Positions 22,233 to 30,933 of a stretch of 32,186 bases of DNA are shown here, piece after piece (positions within the stretch are counted from its first letter, which is position 1; each line of letters begins with the position of its first letter). The notes beneath the pieces were generated by a model that was not told the DNA's origin, did no database searches, and worked only from the letters and a program-made list of their open reading frames with translations. The stretch comes from Deltaproteobacteria bacterium. GTDB taxonomy: Bacteria > Myxococcota_A > Polyangia > Haliangiales > Haliangiaceae. Position numbers and translations under genes: made by a program. The DNA lies in NCBI GenBank assembly GCA_019237945.1, contig JAFAOG010000614.1:1-32186 (forward strand), in the 5' to 3' direction.

Positions 22233-22238
22233 TATGCT
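22233..22238 (+). promoter_or_regulatory. Putative -10 (TATGCT) of the acyl-CoA dehydrogenase gene
   Basis: A TANNNT hexamer 9 nt before the ATG at 22248, with no Shine-Dalgarno. The divergent methyltransferase start is within 25 nt, so the two promoters must overlap. Confidence 0.35.
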
Positions 22239-22247
22239 CGCGCGGCC

Positions 22248-23393
22248 ATGGGCTACCTGTTCGAGACCGAGGAGCACGCCGCGATCCGGCAGACCGCGCG
22301 CAAGTTCGCGCAGGCCCACATCGCTCCCCACGGCGCGCAGTGGGAAGAGGACGAGGAGTTTCCGGTCGAGCTCTACGCGCTGGCCGCGAAGGCCGGCCTC
22401 ACGGGCATCGGATATCCCGAGGCGATGGGCGGGCAGGGCGGCGACCTCTCGCACGTGCTCGTCGCGTGTGACGAGATGGTGCTCGCCGGTCGCTCCGTCG
22501 GCACGATGGTCGGCCTCGGCACGCATGGCATCGCACTGCCGCCGATCGTTCGCTTCGGCACGCCGGAGCAGCAGGCGCGGTTCGTGCGGCCGTGCCTGGT
22601 CGACGGCCGGATCAGCGCGCTCGGCATCACCGAGCCCGGCGGCGGGAGCGATGTCGCGTCGTTGCACACGCGCGCGGTGCGCGACGGCGATCACTACGTC
22701 GTCACCGGCGCGAAGACGTTCATCACGAGCGGCACGCGTGCGGACTTCGTGACGTGCGCCGTGCGCACCGGCGGCGAAGGGCACGGGGGCATCTCGCTGC
22801 TCGTGATCGAGCGCGGCACGCCGGGCTTTTCCGTGTCGAAGAAGCTCAAGAAGACCGGCTGGTGGGCGAGCGATACGGCGGAGCTCCACTTCGACGGCTG
22901 CCGCGTTCCGGTCGCGAATCGCATCGGCCCCGAGAACAGCGCGTTCCCGATGATCATGATGAACTTCGCGAGCGAGCGGCTGATGCTCGCCGCGCAGTGC
23001 GTCGCGATCGCCGAGCTCGCGTATCGCGAATCGATCGCCTACGCGCGCGAGCGCCAGGCGTTCGGCAAGCCGCTGACCGGGTTCCAGGTCACGCGGCACA
23101 AGCTCGCCGACATGGCGTCGCGGATCGCGGCGGCGCGCGCGCTGACGGGTGAGCTCGTCACGCGGGCGGTGAAGAACGATCCGCAGGTCGCGGGGCTCGC
23201 CGCGATGGCGAAGAACGTCGCGACCGATACGTGCTCGTTCGTGTGCGACCAGGCGGTCCAGATCCACGGCGGCTACGGCTACATGCGCGAGACGCTCGTC
23301 GAGCGGCTCTATCGCGACGCGCGCCTCTATCCGATCGGCGGCGGAACGCGCGAGATCATGAACGAAGTCATTGCCAAGACCGAGGGCTACTGA
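22248..23393 (+). CDS. Acyl-CoA dehydrogenase, isovaleryl-CoA type
   Basis: A 381-residue flavoprotein catalysing alpha,beta-dehydrogenation of an acyl-CoA, passing electrons to ETF. Signatures are ALGITEPGGGSDVASL (124-139), VTGAKTFITSG (152-162) and QIHGGYGYMRE near the C-terminus with YPIGGGTREIM. The position that holds the base Glu in medium-chain enzymes is Gly here, while Glu 243 in NFASERLMLAA sits where isovaleryl- and long-chain enzymes carry their catalytic base. With carboxylase genes 3 kb downstream, isovaleryl-CoA from leucine is a likely substrate, but another branched or long-chain acyl-CoA remains possible. Its stop overlaps the next start as TGATG. Confidence 0.92.
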   Translation: MGYLFETEEHAAIRQTARKFAQAHIAPHGAQWEEDEEFPVELYALAAKAGLTGIGYPEAMGGQGGDLSHVLVACDEMVLAGRSVGTMVGLGTHGIALPPIVRFGTPEQQARFVRPCLVDGRISALGITEPGGGSDVASLHTRAVRDGDHYVVTGAKTFITSGTRADFVTCAVRTGGEGHGGISLLVIERGTPGFSVSKKLKKTGWWASDTAELHFDGCRVPVANRIGPENSAFPMIMMNFASERLMLAAQCVAIAELAYRESIAYARERQAFGKPLTGFQVTRHKLADMASRIAAARALTGELVTRAVKNDPQVAGLAAMAKNVATDTCSFVCDQAVQIHGGYGYMRETLVERLYRDARLYPIGGGTREIMNEVIAKTEGY

Positions 23394-24697
23394 TGAAGAC
23401 CTGGCGCAACCTGCCACCGGCGCTGCTCGCGATGTTCGTGATCGAGCTGCTCTCGCTCGTCGTGTTCACGACCTACGAGCTGACGCACTCGTTCGACGCC
23501 TCGGCGGTTCGCTTCGACCTGACGGCGCGCGGGTTCTGGCTCGCGGCCGATGTGCTCGGCGTGTTCGGTGCGCTCGCGCTCGCGCGCCGGCTCGCGGGGT
23601 CGGCGGCCACCGGGTTCCGGATCGTCGCGGCGGGATTCGCGCTGTCGCTCGCCGGGCAGATCGTGTGGGACGCCGTGTGGATGCTCCATTCCAGTGGCAG
23701 CAGCAGCAGCTTCGAGACGCTGCACGAGCTCAGCGAGTGGTCGTGGTTCGTGCTCAAGCTGATCCCGCTCGCCGGCATCGCGGTCGCGACCGCATCGACG
23801 CACCGGCGTATCGCGGTGGCCGCGGTCGTGGCGATCGTCGTATGTGATCCGGCGCCGTTCCTGTCGCACCACATGTGGGGCTGGGTCGTTTCGGGATGGA
23901 AGTCGCAGATGCTCCTCTTCGAGGTGCTGCGCCTCGCGTCGCTCGCGGTGCTCGCCGTCGGTTCGCTCGCGCTCGCACCCGAGCCGTATCCGGCGCCGCC
24001 GACCGATGCCGTCCCCGGCTTTCACGCGATCGCGTCCGGTCTGTGGCTGCGCGTGATCGCGGCGTGCACGTTCGCGGGGTTGATGCTGCTGCTGTTGCTC
24101 GGCAAGGCGGGCGACGGCGCGATGGGCGTGTTCAAGCTCGCGACAATCTCGGTCGCGGTCGTCAACGCGATCTCGTTCTTGATCGTGGCGCGCGGCGCGC
24201 TGACCACGCTCGTTCGCGACATGCCGGGGCCGTGGATGCTCGTCGCGGGAATCGCAAACCTGTGGTGTCTCGGCGTCACGCTCGGCCAGCTCCCGTCGAC
24301 GTACGAGATGCTCTACGGCGACAGCCTCCGCTACGGCGGCGCGGATGCAATGGAGCGCGCGCAGGCGCTGTCGATCATCGCGCCGCTCGTCGCGGTCGGG
24401 GCGGTTGCCGCCATCGCGATCGCGATCGCCGGCTTCGCAGCCACGCGCGGCCTCGAACAGCTGCGTGCGGAGGCGCAAGGCAAGGGGCTCGGCTTCGTGT
24501 GCCTGATGGTCGCCGCGATCGGCATCCAGCAGTGGCTGCTGCCGCAGCAGACGTCCGAGGGCAGCATGATGTTCTTCATGCTCACCGCCGCCGGCTGCTC
24601 GCTCGGCGCGACCGTGATGATGGCGCGGCTGTGCACGCGCGCCGCCGACTCGCTGCACGCCGAGACCGCGCTGCCTACCGCGACGCTGCGTTCTTGA
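23393..24697 (+). CDS. Unrecognised polytopic membrane protein
   Basis: A 434-residue integral membrane protein with about ten to twelve hydrophobic segments (for example LLAMFVIELLSLVVFTTYEL near the N-terminus, LAGIAVATAS, VIAACTFAGLMLLLLL, LVAVGAVAAIAIAIAGFAA). No family motif is recognised. ATG 23393 overlaps the acyl-CoA dehydrogenase stop (TGATG), so expression is probably coupled. Loops contain short Ser runs (SSGSSSS) and HELSEWSW. The 3' end overlaps the convergent mepA gene by 23 bp. It could be a transporter or sensor for the same metabolic unit, but nothing in the sequence shows that. Confidence 0.8.
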   Translation: MKTWRNLPPALLAMFVIELLSLVVFTTYELTHSFDASAVRFDLTARGFWLAADVLGVFGALALARRLAGSAATGFRIVAAGFALSLAGQIVWDAVWMLHSSGSSSSFETLHELSEWSWFVLKLIPLAGIAVATASTHRRIAVAAVVAIVVCDPAPFLSHHMWGWVVSGWKSQMLLFEVLRLASLAVLAVGSLALAPEPYPAPPTDAVPGFHAIASGLWLRVIAACTFAGLMLLLLLGKAGDGAMGVFKLATISVAVVNAISFLIVARGALTTLVRDMPGPWMLVAGIANLWCLGVTLGQLPSTYEMLYGDSLRYGGADAMERAQALSIIAPLVAVGAVAAIAIAIAGFAATRGLEQLRAEAQGKGLGFVCLMVAAIGIQQWLLPQQTSEGSMMFFMLTAAGCSLGATVMMARLCTRAADSLHAETALPTATLRS

Positions 24698-25535
24698 ATC
24701 GCACGTGCAGGTGGTTCGCGTGATTGGGCCAGTGGCGCACGAGCCCGCTCGTCGCATCGCGCCCGGCCGGGTATTGCAGCACGCGCGCGAGCTCGTCCTC
24801 GTCGGTGCCGTGGGCGCGCGCCCACTCGTACAGCCGCTTCTGCACGCCGTAGTCGAGGAACATGATCTGGACGCCGTCACTCGTGTCGGCGGTGCGCGCG
24901 AACGCGGTCACGAGCGCCCACGTCGCGGCGAGGTCGAGATCCGCGCCCGCATCCTCGAAGCCGTGCGGCGCGTGGCGGAAGTAGAAGCCGACGTCGACGT
25001 CGTGCCCGGTGCGATGCGACACGTGCCCGGCGAGCGCGCCGCCGTGCTCCGCCGATAGATCGCCGATCGCGAGGTCGTGCACGTCGGGGTACGCCGCGCG
25101 CACCTCGGCGACCGCCTGCCGCACGTACTCGACGACCGCGGGCGCTCCATACGCGCGCTGCGGCCGGCGCAGGTAATAGCCGTCGCCCGCCTCGAGCTTC
25201 TCGGCGTCGGTCAGCGTCGGGCTGGCGTGCGAGCTGCCGTCGAGGATCGACGCCCGCCACGGCTGCAGCCGGCTCGCGATGCGGCGCGCGTCGTCGCGGT
25301 CTTCGCGCACGCGGCCGTCGTCGCGCGGTGCGCGCGGGCTCGCGGGCGGCGCGAGTTGCGGGCTCGCGGGTTTGGAAGGCGGGGGCACTGGCGAGTCATC
25401 GACCCACGCGGTGCCATCGATCACGGCGAGCGCGGCGCGCGCCTTCTCGTCGTCGGTGCGCGCGCGGTGTTTGTGCGAGTCGGCCGCCGCACCGAGCGGG
25501 ACAGCAATCAGCAGGCAGACGAGCACACGGCGCAC
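24675..25535 (-). CDS. mepA: Penicillin-insensitive murein endopeptidase (MepA-like)
   Basis: A 286-residue periplasmic zinc enzyme that cuts the D-Ala to meso-diaminopimelate cross-links of peptidoglycan. The signal peptide is MRRVLVCLLIAVPLGAAA. A Pro-rich, charged linker (about 20-95) follows. The catalytic region has IGDLSAEHGGALAGHVSH.TGHDVDVGF (157-184), with metal ligands expected among H171, H174, H178 and D181, and the closing motif RHWPNHANHLHVRF (267-280). It starts at a GTG. It lies 61 nt downstream of the zinc-finger gene on the same strand. The linker is longer than in E. coli MepA. Family firm. Confidence 0.9.
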   Translation of the reverse strand: MRRVLVCLLIAVPLGAAADSHKHRARTDDEKARAALAVIDGTAWVDDSPVPPPSKPASPQLAPPASPRAPRDDGRVREDRDDARRIASRLQPWRASILDGSSHASPTLTDAEKLEAGDGYYLRRPQRAYGAPAVVEYVRQAVAEVRAAYPDVHDLAIGDLSAEHGGALAGHVSHRTGHDVDVGFYFRHAPHGFEDAGADLDLAATWALVTAFARTADTSDGVQIMFLDYGVQKRLYEWARAHGTDEDELARVLQYPAGRDATSGLVRHWPNHANHLHVRFKNAASR

Positions 25536-25596
25536 CGAGCGATCGTCGCCCGGCGGGCGCGCGCGGGCCAGTTTCAGGCGGGCGGCGGCGGCGTCC

Positions 25597-26166
25597 TCAG
25601 GCGGCCGGCGGCGGCGCGGTCTCCACTGCCTCGATCACCGAAGCGAGGTCGGCTTCGGCCAGCCGCGAGTTCTCGCGCAGCCCTTCGACGAGCGTCGCCC
25701 GGTCACCGCCCTTGGCATCGCTGTAGGTGCCGGCACATGCCGGATGCAGGTACCCCGCGCTCTGCGTGACCATCGCGCCGGTCTCGATCTCGCGCTCGAC
25801 GGCGACGCGCAGGCTGTCCTTCGCGATCGCCTCGCCGCACTGCATGCAGCGAGCGCGGCCGGTCGGGGCCTTGTCGGCGTGCGGCAGGCCGCCCGGCTTG
25901 GCGCGGCCCTTCGCGATCGACTCCGTCATCTTCTGCTCGAGCTCGGCGCGGTTCGCGACCTCGCCGGGGTACTCGGCGAGCGCGGCCTTGAGCTCGGCGG
26001 GCAGCTTCTCGGCCGCGCACATCAGATGATGCCAGCGCAGGCTCGGCTGATCGCCGAAAGCGTTGGGCGCCTCTTCGCCGAACCGCAGCTCGCCCTTCGC
26101 GATCGGCTTCTTGCAGGTGCGGCAGCTCGCGCGGCCGGACTTCGCCTCTTCGATCACGTTCGCCAT
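25597..26166 (-). CDS. Protein with two PARP-type zinc fingers
   Basis: A 189-residue protein with two related zinc modules. Module 1 (about 11-62) reads GRASCRTCKKPIAKGELRFG...LRWHHLMCA with ligands C15, C18, H46 or H47, and C50. Module 2 (about 103-150) reads GRARCMQCGEAIAKDSLRVAVE...YLHPACA with C107, C110, H141 and C144. Both follow the CxxC...HxxC layout and the K.PI.KGELR core of PARP-type fingers, which in eukaryotes bind DNA breaks. There is no ADP-ribosyltransferase domain; the linker and C-terminus are charged and helical. ATG 26166 has TAGGTT 7 nt upstream and no Shine-Dalgarno. Possibly DNA-binding; its role in bacteria is not established to my knowledge. Confidence 0.85.
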   Translation of the reverse strand: MANVIEEAKSGRASCRTCKKPIAKGELRFGEEAPNAFGDQPSLRWHHLMCAAEKLPAELKAALAEYPGEVANRAELEQKMTESIAKGRAKPGGLPHADKAPTGRARCMQCGEAIAKDSLRVAVEREIETGAMVTQSAGYLHPACAGTYSDAKGGDRATLVEGLRENSRLAEADLASVIEAVETAPPPAA

Positions 26167-26201
26167 GCGCCAAAACCTACCACCTGACGCTGATTTGGCG
26201 C
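26167..26201. promoter_or_regulatory. Inverted repeat GCGCCAAA-N19-TTTGGCGC in a divergent promoter region
   Basis: Perfect 8-bp arms at 26167-26174 and 26194-26201 flank 19 nt. The site fills the gap between the zinc-finger gene (-) and the carboxylase operon (+) and abuts both proposed -10 hexamers (AACCTA at 26174-26179, i.e. TAGGTT on the minus strand, and TACGAT at 26212-26217). It is a candidate operator controlling one or both units; the regulator is not in the window. Confidence 0.45.
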
Positions 26202-26211
26202 GGCGGCTGTG

Positions 26212-26217
26212 TACGAT
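26212..26217 (+). promoter_or_regulatory. Putative -10 (TACGAT) of the carboxylase operon
   Basis: A TANNNT hexamer 6 nt before GTG 26224. It lies inside the alternative, longer frame starting at GTG 26209, and so favours the 26224 start. Confidence 0.4.
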
Positions 26218-26223
26218 GCGCCC

Positions 26224-27837
26224 GTGGTCGAACAGCGGTATCCGGTGATCGCCTCGCGCGTCGATGCGCGCGCCCCGGAGTACTCGCAGAACCGCGACGC
26301 GAACGCGGCCGCGCTCGAGAAGCTCGCGAAGGCGCTCGCGGATGCGACCGTCGGTGGCGGCGAGAAGTACACGAGCCGTCACAAGGCGGCCGGCAAGCTG
26401 CTGCCGCGCGAGCGCATCGAGCTGCTCCTCGATCGCGACTCGTACTTCCTCGAGATCGGCGCGCTCGCCGGCATCGGCGTGCCCGGTCACACAACCGGCG
26501 CCGGGTTCATCGGCGGCATCGGGCGCGTGTCGGGCGTCGAGGTCGTGATCAGTGCGAACGACTCGACGGTCAAGGGCGGCGCGATCAGCGAGATGACCGC
26601 GTGGAAGAGCGGGCGCCTCAATGACGTCGCGGAGCAGAACCGGCTGCCGTCGATGTCGCTGATCGAGAGCGCGGGCGCCGACCTGCCGAACCAGAGCAAG
26701 ATCTTCGTGCCCGGCGGCCGCGGCTTCCGCGATCTGACGCGGCGGAGCGAGCGGCGCATCCCGAGCATCTGTCTGGTGTTCGGCTCGTCGACGGCCGGCG
26801 GCGCGTACATCCCGGGCATGAGCGACTACGTCGTCATGGTCGAGAAGCAGGCGCAGGTGTATCTCGCGGGCCCGCCGCTCGTGAAGATGGCGACCGGAGA
26901 GGACACCGATCACGAGGACCTCGGCGGCGCGGAGATGCACGCGCGCGTCAGCGGCGTCGCCGATTACCTCGCGCGTGACGAGCGCGACGCGATCCGGATC
27001 GGGCGCGAGATCGTCGCGCACCTCGACTGGAAGAAGGGCGCGATGCCGACGCCGCGCGCGGTCGAGCCGCCTCGCTACGACGCCGAGGAGCTGCTCGGCA
27101 TCGTATCGCCCGACATCAAGGTGCCGTTCGATTCACGCGAGGTGATCGCGCGCATCGTCGACGGCTCGCGCTTCTCGGAGTTCAAGCCGCTCTACGGCTC
27201 GACGCTCGTGTGCGGCTGGGCGCATCTCCACGGGTTTCCGATCGGCATCCTCGCGAACAACGGCGTGTTGCTCAGCGAGAGCGCGCAGAAGGGCGCGCAG
27301 TTCATCCAGCTGTGCAACCAGAGCGACACCCCGCTGCTGTTCCTCCAGAACATCACCGGCTTCATGGTCGGCAAGAAGGTCGAGCAGGAAGGCATCATCA
27401 AGCACGGCGCCAAGCTCATCAACGCGGTGTCGAACTCGACGGTGCCCGCGATCACGATCATGACGGGCGCGAGCTACGGCGCCGGCAACTACGCGATGAG
27501 CGGCCGTGCGTACGCGCCGCGCTTCTTGTTCACGTGGCCGAACCACCGCATCGCGGTGATGGGCGGCAAGCAGCTCGCGGGCGTGCTCGACATCATCCAG
27601 CGCGAGGCGGCCGGCAAGCGCGGCGAGACCGTCGACGAGCAGAAGCTCGGCGTGATGAAGGCGATGACCGAGCAGATGATCGACAAGGAGAGCGACCCGT
27701 ACTTCGCGACCGCTCGCCTGTGGGACGACGGCATCATCGATCCGCGCGACACGCGCACGGTCGTCGCGATCGCGCTGTCCGCCGCGTACTCGGCCCCGTT
27801 CCGCGGCTCGACGTCGTGGGGAGTGTTCCGGCACTGA
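26224..27837 (+). CDS. Acyl-CoA carboxylase beta subunit (3-methylcrotonyl-CoA carboxylase type)
   Basis: A 537-residue carboxyltransferase that moves the carboxyl group from biotin to an acyl-CoA. Visible signatures include [79 protein letters not shown] and [24 protein letters not shown], with [13 protein letters not shown], the full pattern of MccB/AtuC-like subunits rather than PccB. GTG 26224 is chosen over GTG 26209 because of the TACGAT hexamer 6 nt upstream. The stop overlaps the alpha-subunit start as TGATG. With the acyl-CoA dehydrogenase at 22248 it fits leucine degradation (Liu pathway); geranyl-CoA or a related substrate cannot be excluded. Confidence 0.92.
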   Translation: MVEQRYPVIASRVDARAPEYSQNRDANAAALEKLAKALADATVGGGEKYTSRHKAAGKLLPRERIELLLDRDSYFLEIGALAGIGVPGHTTGAGFIGGIGRVSGVEVVISANDSTVKGGAISEMTAWKSGRLNDVAEQNRLPSMSLIESAGADLPNQSKIFVPGGRGFRDLTRRSERRIPSICLVFGSSTAGGAYIPGMSDYVVMVEKQAQVYLAGPPLVKMATGEDTDHEDLGGAEMHARVSGVADYLARDERDAIRIGREIVAHLDWKKGAMPTPRAVEPPRYDAEELLGIVSPDIKVPFDSREVIARIVDGSRFSEFKPLYGSTLVCGWAHLHGFPIGILANNGVLLSESAQKGAQFIQLCNQSDTPLLFLQNITGFMVGKKVEQEGIIKHGAKLINAVSNSTVPAITIMTGASYGAGNYAMSGRAYAPRFLFTWPNHRIAVMGGKQLAGVLDIIQREAAGKRGETVDEQKLGVMKAMTEQMIDKESDPYFATARLWDDGIIDPRDTRTVVAIALSAAYSAPFRGSTSWGVFRH

Positions 27838-29762
27838 TGAAGAAGCTGCTCGTCGCCAACCGTGGAGAGATCGCGCTGCGCGTGATGCGAACGGCGCGCG
27901 CGATGGGCATCGCGACGGTCGCCGTGTACTCCGATGCGGACGCCGACGCCCCGTTCGTCCGGTTCGCGGACGAAGCGATCCGCATCGGCCCGCCGCCGGC
28001 GCGCGAGTCGTACCTCGTGATCGCGAATATCCTCGATGCCGCGCGCCAGACCGGCGCCGACGCGATTCATCCCGGCTACGGCTTTCTGTCGGAGAACGCC
28101 GCGTTCTCGGAGGCCGTGCACGAGGCCGGCCTCGTGTTCGTCGGGCCGCCGGCCGAGGTGATCCGCCAGCTCGGCAGCAAGAGCGCCGCGAAGCAGCTCG
28201 CGCAGAAGGCGGGCGTGCCGGTCGTGCCCGGCTACGCACCGGATGTCAGCGCCTCGCGCGACATCCAGTTCCCGGTGCTCATCAAGGCGAGCGCGGGCGG
28301 CGGCGGCAAGGGCATGCGCCTCGTTCGCAACGCCGGCGAGCTCCCCGAGGCGATCGAGCGCGCGAAGGGCGAGGCGAAGAGCGCGTTCGGCGACGACACG
28401 CTGCTGCTCGAGCGCTACATCGAACGCCCGCGTCACATCGAGATCCAGATCCTCGGCGACTCGCACGGCAACGTCGTCCACCTCTACGAGCGCGAGTGCT
28501 CGATCCAGCGCCGCCACCAGAAGATCGTCGAGGAGGCGCCGTCGGTCGCGCTCGACGACGCTCGCCGCCGCGCGATGGGCGAGGCCGCCGTGTCGCTCGG
28601 CCGTGCGGTCGGCTACGTCGGCGCGGGCACCGTCGAGTTCATCGCTGACCCGCAGGGCAACTTCTATTTCCTCGAGGTCAACACGCGCCTCCAGGTCGAG
28701 CACCCGGTCACCGAATTCACGACGGGCCTCGATCTCGTGCGCGAGCAGATCCGCATCGCGCGCGGCGAGCGCGTCGTCGAGCCACCCGCGCAGCGCGGCT
28801 GGGCGATCGAGGTCCGGCTGTGCGCCGAGGATCCCGAGCGCGACTTCCTCCCGACGACGGGCACGCTGCTCGCGGTCGACGTACCGCCGACCGTGCGCGC
28901 CGATATCGGCGTCGTCGCGGGCTCGCAGATCGGCATCCACTACGACTCGATGATCGGCAAGATCATCGCGACCGCGCCGACGCGCGCCGAGGCGACGAGC
29001 ATCCTGCGCGCCGCGCTCGAGCAGACCTGGGTGCCAGGCCTCGTCACGAACCGCGAGCTGCTCGTCCGCATCCTCGCCCATCCCGCGTTCGCGCGCGGCG
29101 AGCTGCACACGCACTTCCTCGAGCAGCACGCGGGCGAGCTCGCCGCCAGGCCGCCCGGCCTCGAGCGCCTGCGCATCGCCGCGATCGCGGCCACACTTGC
29201 CGGCATCGCCGCGCGCCGGTCGTCGACAGGCCCCGAGCTCGCGCCGCCCGGCTGGCGCAACGTCCGGTTCGCGGACCAACAGGTCACCTACAAGCACGGC
29301 GATCACGACATCGTGCTCGGCTATCGCCCGGAGCGCGGCGGCCTGACGTTCGCGATCGGCGGCAAGACCACGCACGTCTCGCACTACGAGCTCGCGGGCG
29401 ATCAGCTGACGTTCGTCGAGCAGGCCGGTCACCGGCGTAACGTCCGCGTCGTCGCGACGGACTCTCGCGCCTACGTGCTCTCCGAGGGCGCCCTGATCGT
29501 GCTCGACATCGAGCCGCAGTTCCCCGACCACGCACACCAGGCGGTCGAGGGCGGCCTGATCGCCCCGATGCCGGGCAAGGTCGTCAAGATCCTCGCCGCG
29601 GCCGGCGATGCGGTCCCAGCCGGCGCCCCGCTCGTCGTGCTCGAAGCGATGAAGATGGAGCACACGGTCCGCGCGCCGGAAGCGGGCACGCTGCGCGCGC
29701 TCCACGTCGCGGTCGGCGATCAGGTCGAGGCCGATCGCCTGCTCGCGGTCGTCACTCCGTAG
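27837..29762 (+). CDS. Acyl-CoA carboxylase alpha subunit (biotin carboxylase plus biotin carrier)
   Basis: A 641-residue subunit that carboxylates its own biotin with ATP and bicarbonate. It begins KKLLVANRGEIALRVMRTARAMGI, the biotin-carboxylase start. The ATP-grasp domain has KASAGGGGKGMR and the catalytic region has EVNTRLQVEHPVTE. A beta-rich BT-like region follows (about 450-560). The C-terminal carrier domain contains LEAMKMEHT, with the biotinylated Lys at 606. The ATG overlaps the beta-subunit stop (TGATG), so the two are made in step. The 3' end overlaps the last codons of the convergent TonB-like gene by 11 bp. This architecture fits MccA; the substrate follows from the beta subunit. 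Confidence 0.93.
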   Translation: MKKLLVANRGEIALRVMRTARAMGIATVAVYSDADADAPFVRFADEAIRIGPPPARESYLVIANILDAARQTGADAIHPGYGFLSENAAFSEAVHEAGLVFVGPPAEVIRQLGSKSAAKQLAQKAGVPVVPGYAPDVSASRDIQFPVLIKASAGGGGKGMRLVRNAGELPEAIERAKGEAKSAFGDDTLLLERYIERPRHIEIQILGDSHGNVVHLYERECSIQRRHQKIVEEAPSVALDDARRRAMGEAAVSLGRAVGYVGAGTVEFIADPQGNFYFLEVNTRLQVEHPVTEFTTGLDLVREQIRIARGERVVEPPAQRGWAIEVRLCAEDPERDFLPTTGTLLAVDVPPTVRADIGVVAGSQIGIHYDSMIGKIIATAPTRAEATSILRAALEQTWVPGLVTNRELLVRILAHPAFARGELHTHFLEQHAGELAARPPGLERLRIAAIAATLAGIAARRSSTGPELAPPGWRNVRFADQQVTYKHGDHDIVLGYRPERGGLTFAIGGKTTHVSHYELAGDQLTFVEQAGHRRNVRVVATDSRAYVLSEGALIVLDIEPQFPDHAHQAVEGGLIAPMPGKVVKILAAAGDAVPAGAPLVVLEAMKMEHTVRAPEAGTLRALHVAVGDQVEADRLLAVVTP

Positions 29763-30863
29763 CGTACGGCGCGAACGGCTGCTTCGACTGGCGCTGCGCA
29801 TTGAGCGCGGCGAGCTCGGCCGCGGTGTACGCGTCGGGGCCGCCTGCCGGCAGCTTCCACCGGATGAACGCGATGATGTAGAGGCGCGCGGTCGCGCGGC
29901 CTCGACGCGCGCGTCGTCGCCGGTCTCGTCGCATTCGTCCCACAGCGCGAACAGGTCGCGCTTGCGCGTCGCGGTGTCCCGTCCGTGCTGCCACGCCCAC
30001 ACAACATTCTGCTGCACGATCTGCGGAGTGTGCGCGAGCACCTCGCGTTCGTGATGCTTGCGGATCGCGACGCGGTCATCGCGCGTCTTGTCGAGCCACG
30101 CGAGCTCCTGCGGCGCATAGCGGCCGTCGCCGGAGTCGTGAAGGTGCACGGTGCCGTCGGGCGCGACGTCGGCGCGAAAGCTCTCGCGCTCGCGGCCGGT
30201 CATGTCGTGGACCGTGTGCACGGACTTGTACCAGCCGCCGCCCGCGGGATGCAGCTCCTGATGATCGCGGCGGTCGAGATCGACGACGAGCTTCATGCGC
30301 ATCGCGAGCACCTCGTCGGGCGACGCATTCGCGATCCAGCGCGGGTTACCGAGCGCCTCGCGATCCGCCGCGAGGTCGTCGTCGATCCGTTCGGCCTCGG
30401 TGTCCTTCGGGGGCACCGGCGGTGAGCGCGCGAGGAACCAGTCGATGAACTCCGGCGACAGGCCCTGGCCCGTCGATGCGGGCTCGCCACGGCCGCGCAT
30501 GCGCATCAGGTCCGGGCCGCCGGTGGCTGATGCGACGGGGCCGGGACTCTCGCCGGTCGTGCCCGCCGCCGCGTGGCCGCGTTCGCCGCCGGGCGATGAC
30601 GCGTGCGGCAGGCTCGTCGCGTGCTCGCGGCCGGCGATCGTGGCGGCGGGCATCGTGGCGACGGGCGTCGTCGGCAGATCGACGATCTCGACGACCATCG
30701 CGTCGTCCGGTTCCGGTTCCGGTGCCGGTGGGCGTGCAGGCGTCGCCGCTGGGGCCATCGGCGCGGGCGGACGAACCTCGACATGCTCATGCGAGGCGAC
30801 GAGCGCGATCGCCGTGCCATGCGCCAGCAGCGAGATCACGAGAGCGGCCGACCGCCTGCGCAC
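29752..30863 (-). pseudogene. TonB-like membrane-anchored protein, frameshifted near the 3' end
   Basis: The frame starts at GTG 30863 with MRRRSAALVISLLAHGTAIALVAS, a TonB-like N-terminal membrane helix, then a Pro-rich periplasmic stretch (RPPAPMAPAATPARPPAPEPEPD) and a globular region (about 130-315) ending RKRDLFALWDECDETGDDARVEAAR. After that the frame turns Arg/Ser-rich and would run on, antisense to the carboxylase genes. The neighbouring frame instead gives LYIIAFIRWKLPAGGPDAYTAAELAALNAQ...PFAPYATE and stops at 29752, a convincing C-terminus. A one-base loss (or two-base gain) in the GC run at about 29885-29910 joins the two parts into a product of about 370 residues. It may be a sequencing error, a true mutation or recoding. 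No TonB C-terminal domain is recognised, so energy transduction is uncertain. Confidence 0.65.
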
Positions 30864-30891
30864 ACCCGTTCGACGGCGGGACCCGACCGCG

Positions 30892-30906
30892 CGTTGCCAG
30901 GCAACG
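30892..30906 (-). terminator. Short hairpin between DUF2277 and the TonB-like gene
   Basis: CGTTGC / GCAACG stem with a 3-nt loop, 28 nt past the DUF2277 stop. No U-tract follows. It is either a weak terminator or an operator for the next gene. Confidence 0.25.
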
Positions 30907-30933
30907 GATCACGTCGCGCTGCGGTCTATCTGC

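Noticed and set aside
27489-30863. A single 1124-residue protein on the minus strand including the TonB-like N-terminus
   Set aside because: Beyond the GC run at about 29885-29910 the frame is Arg/Asp-rich shadow of the carboxylase genes on the other strand; the true C-terminus is in the neighbouring frame.
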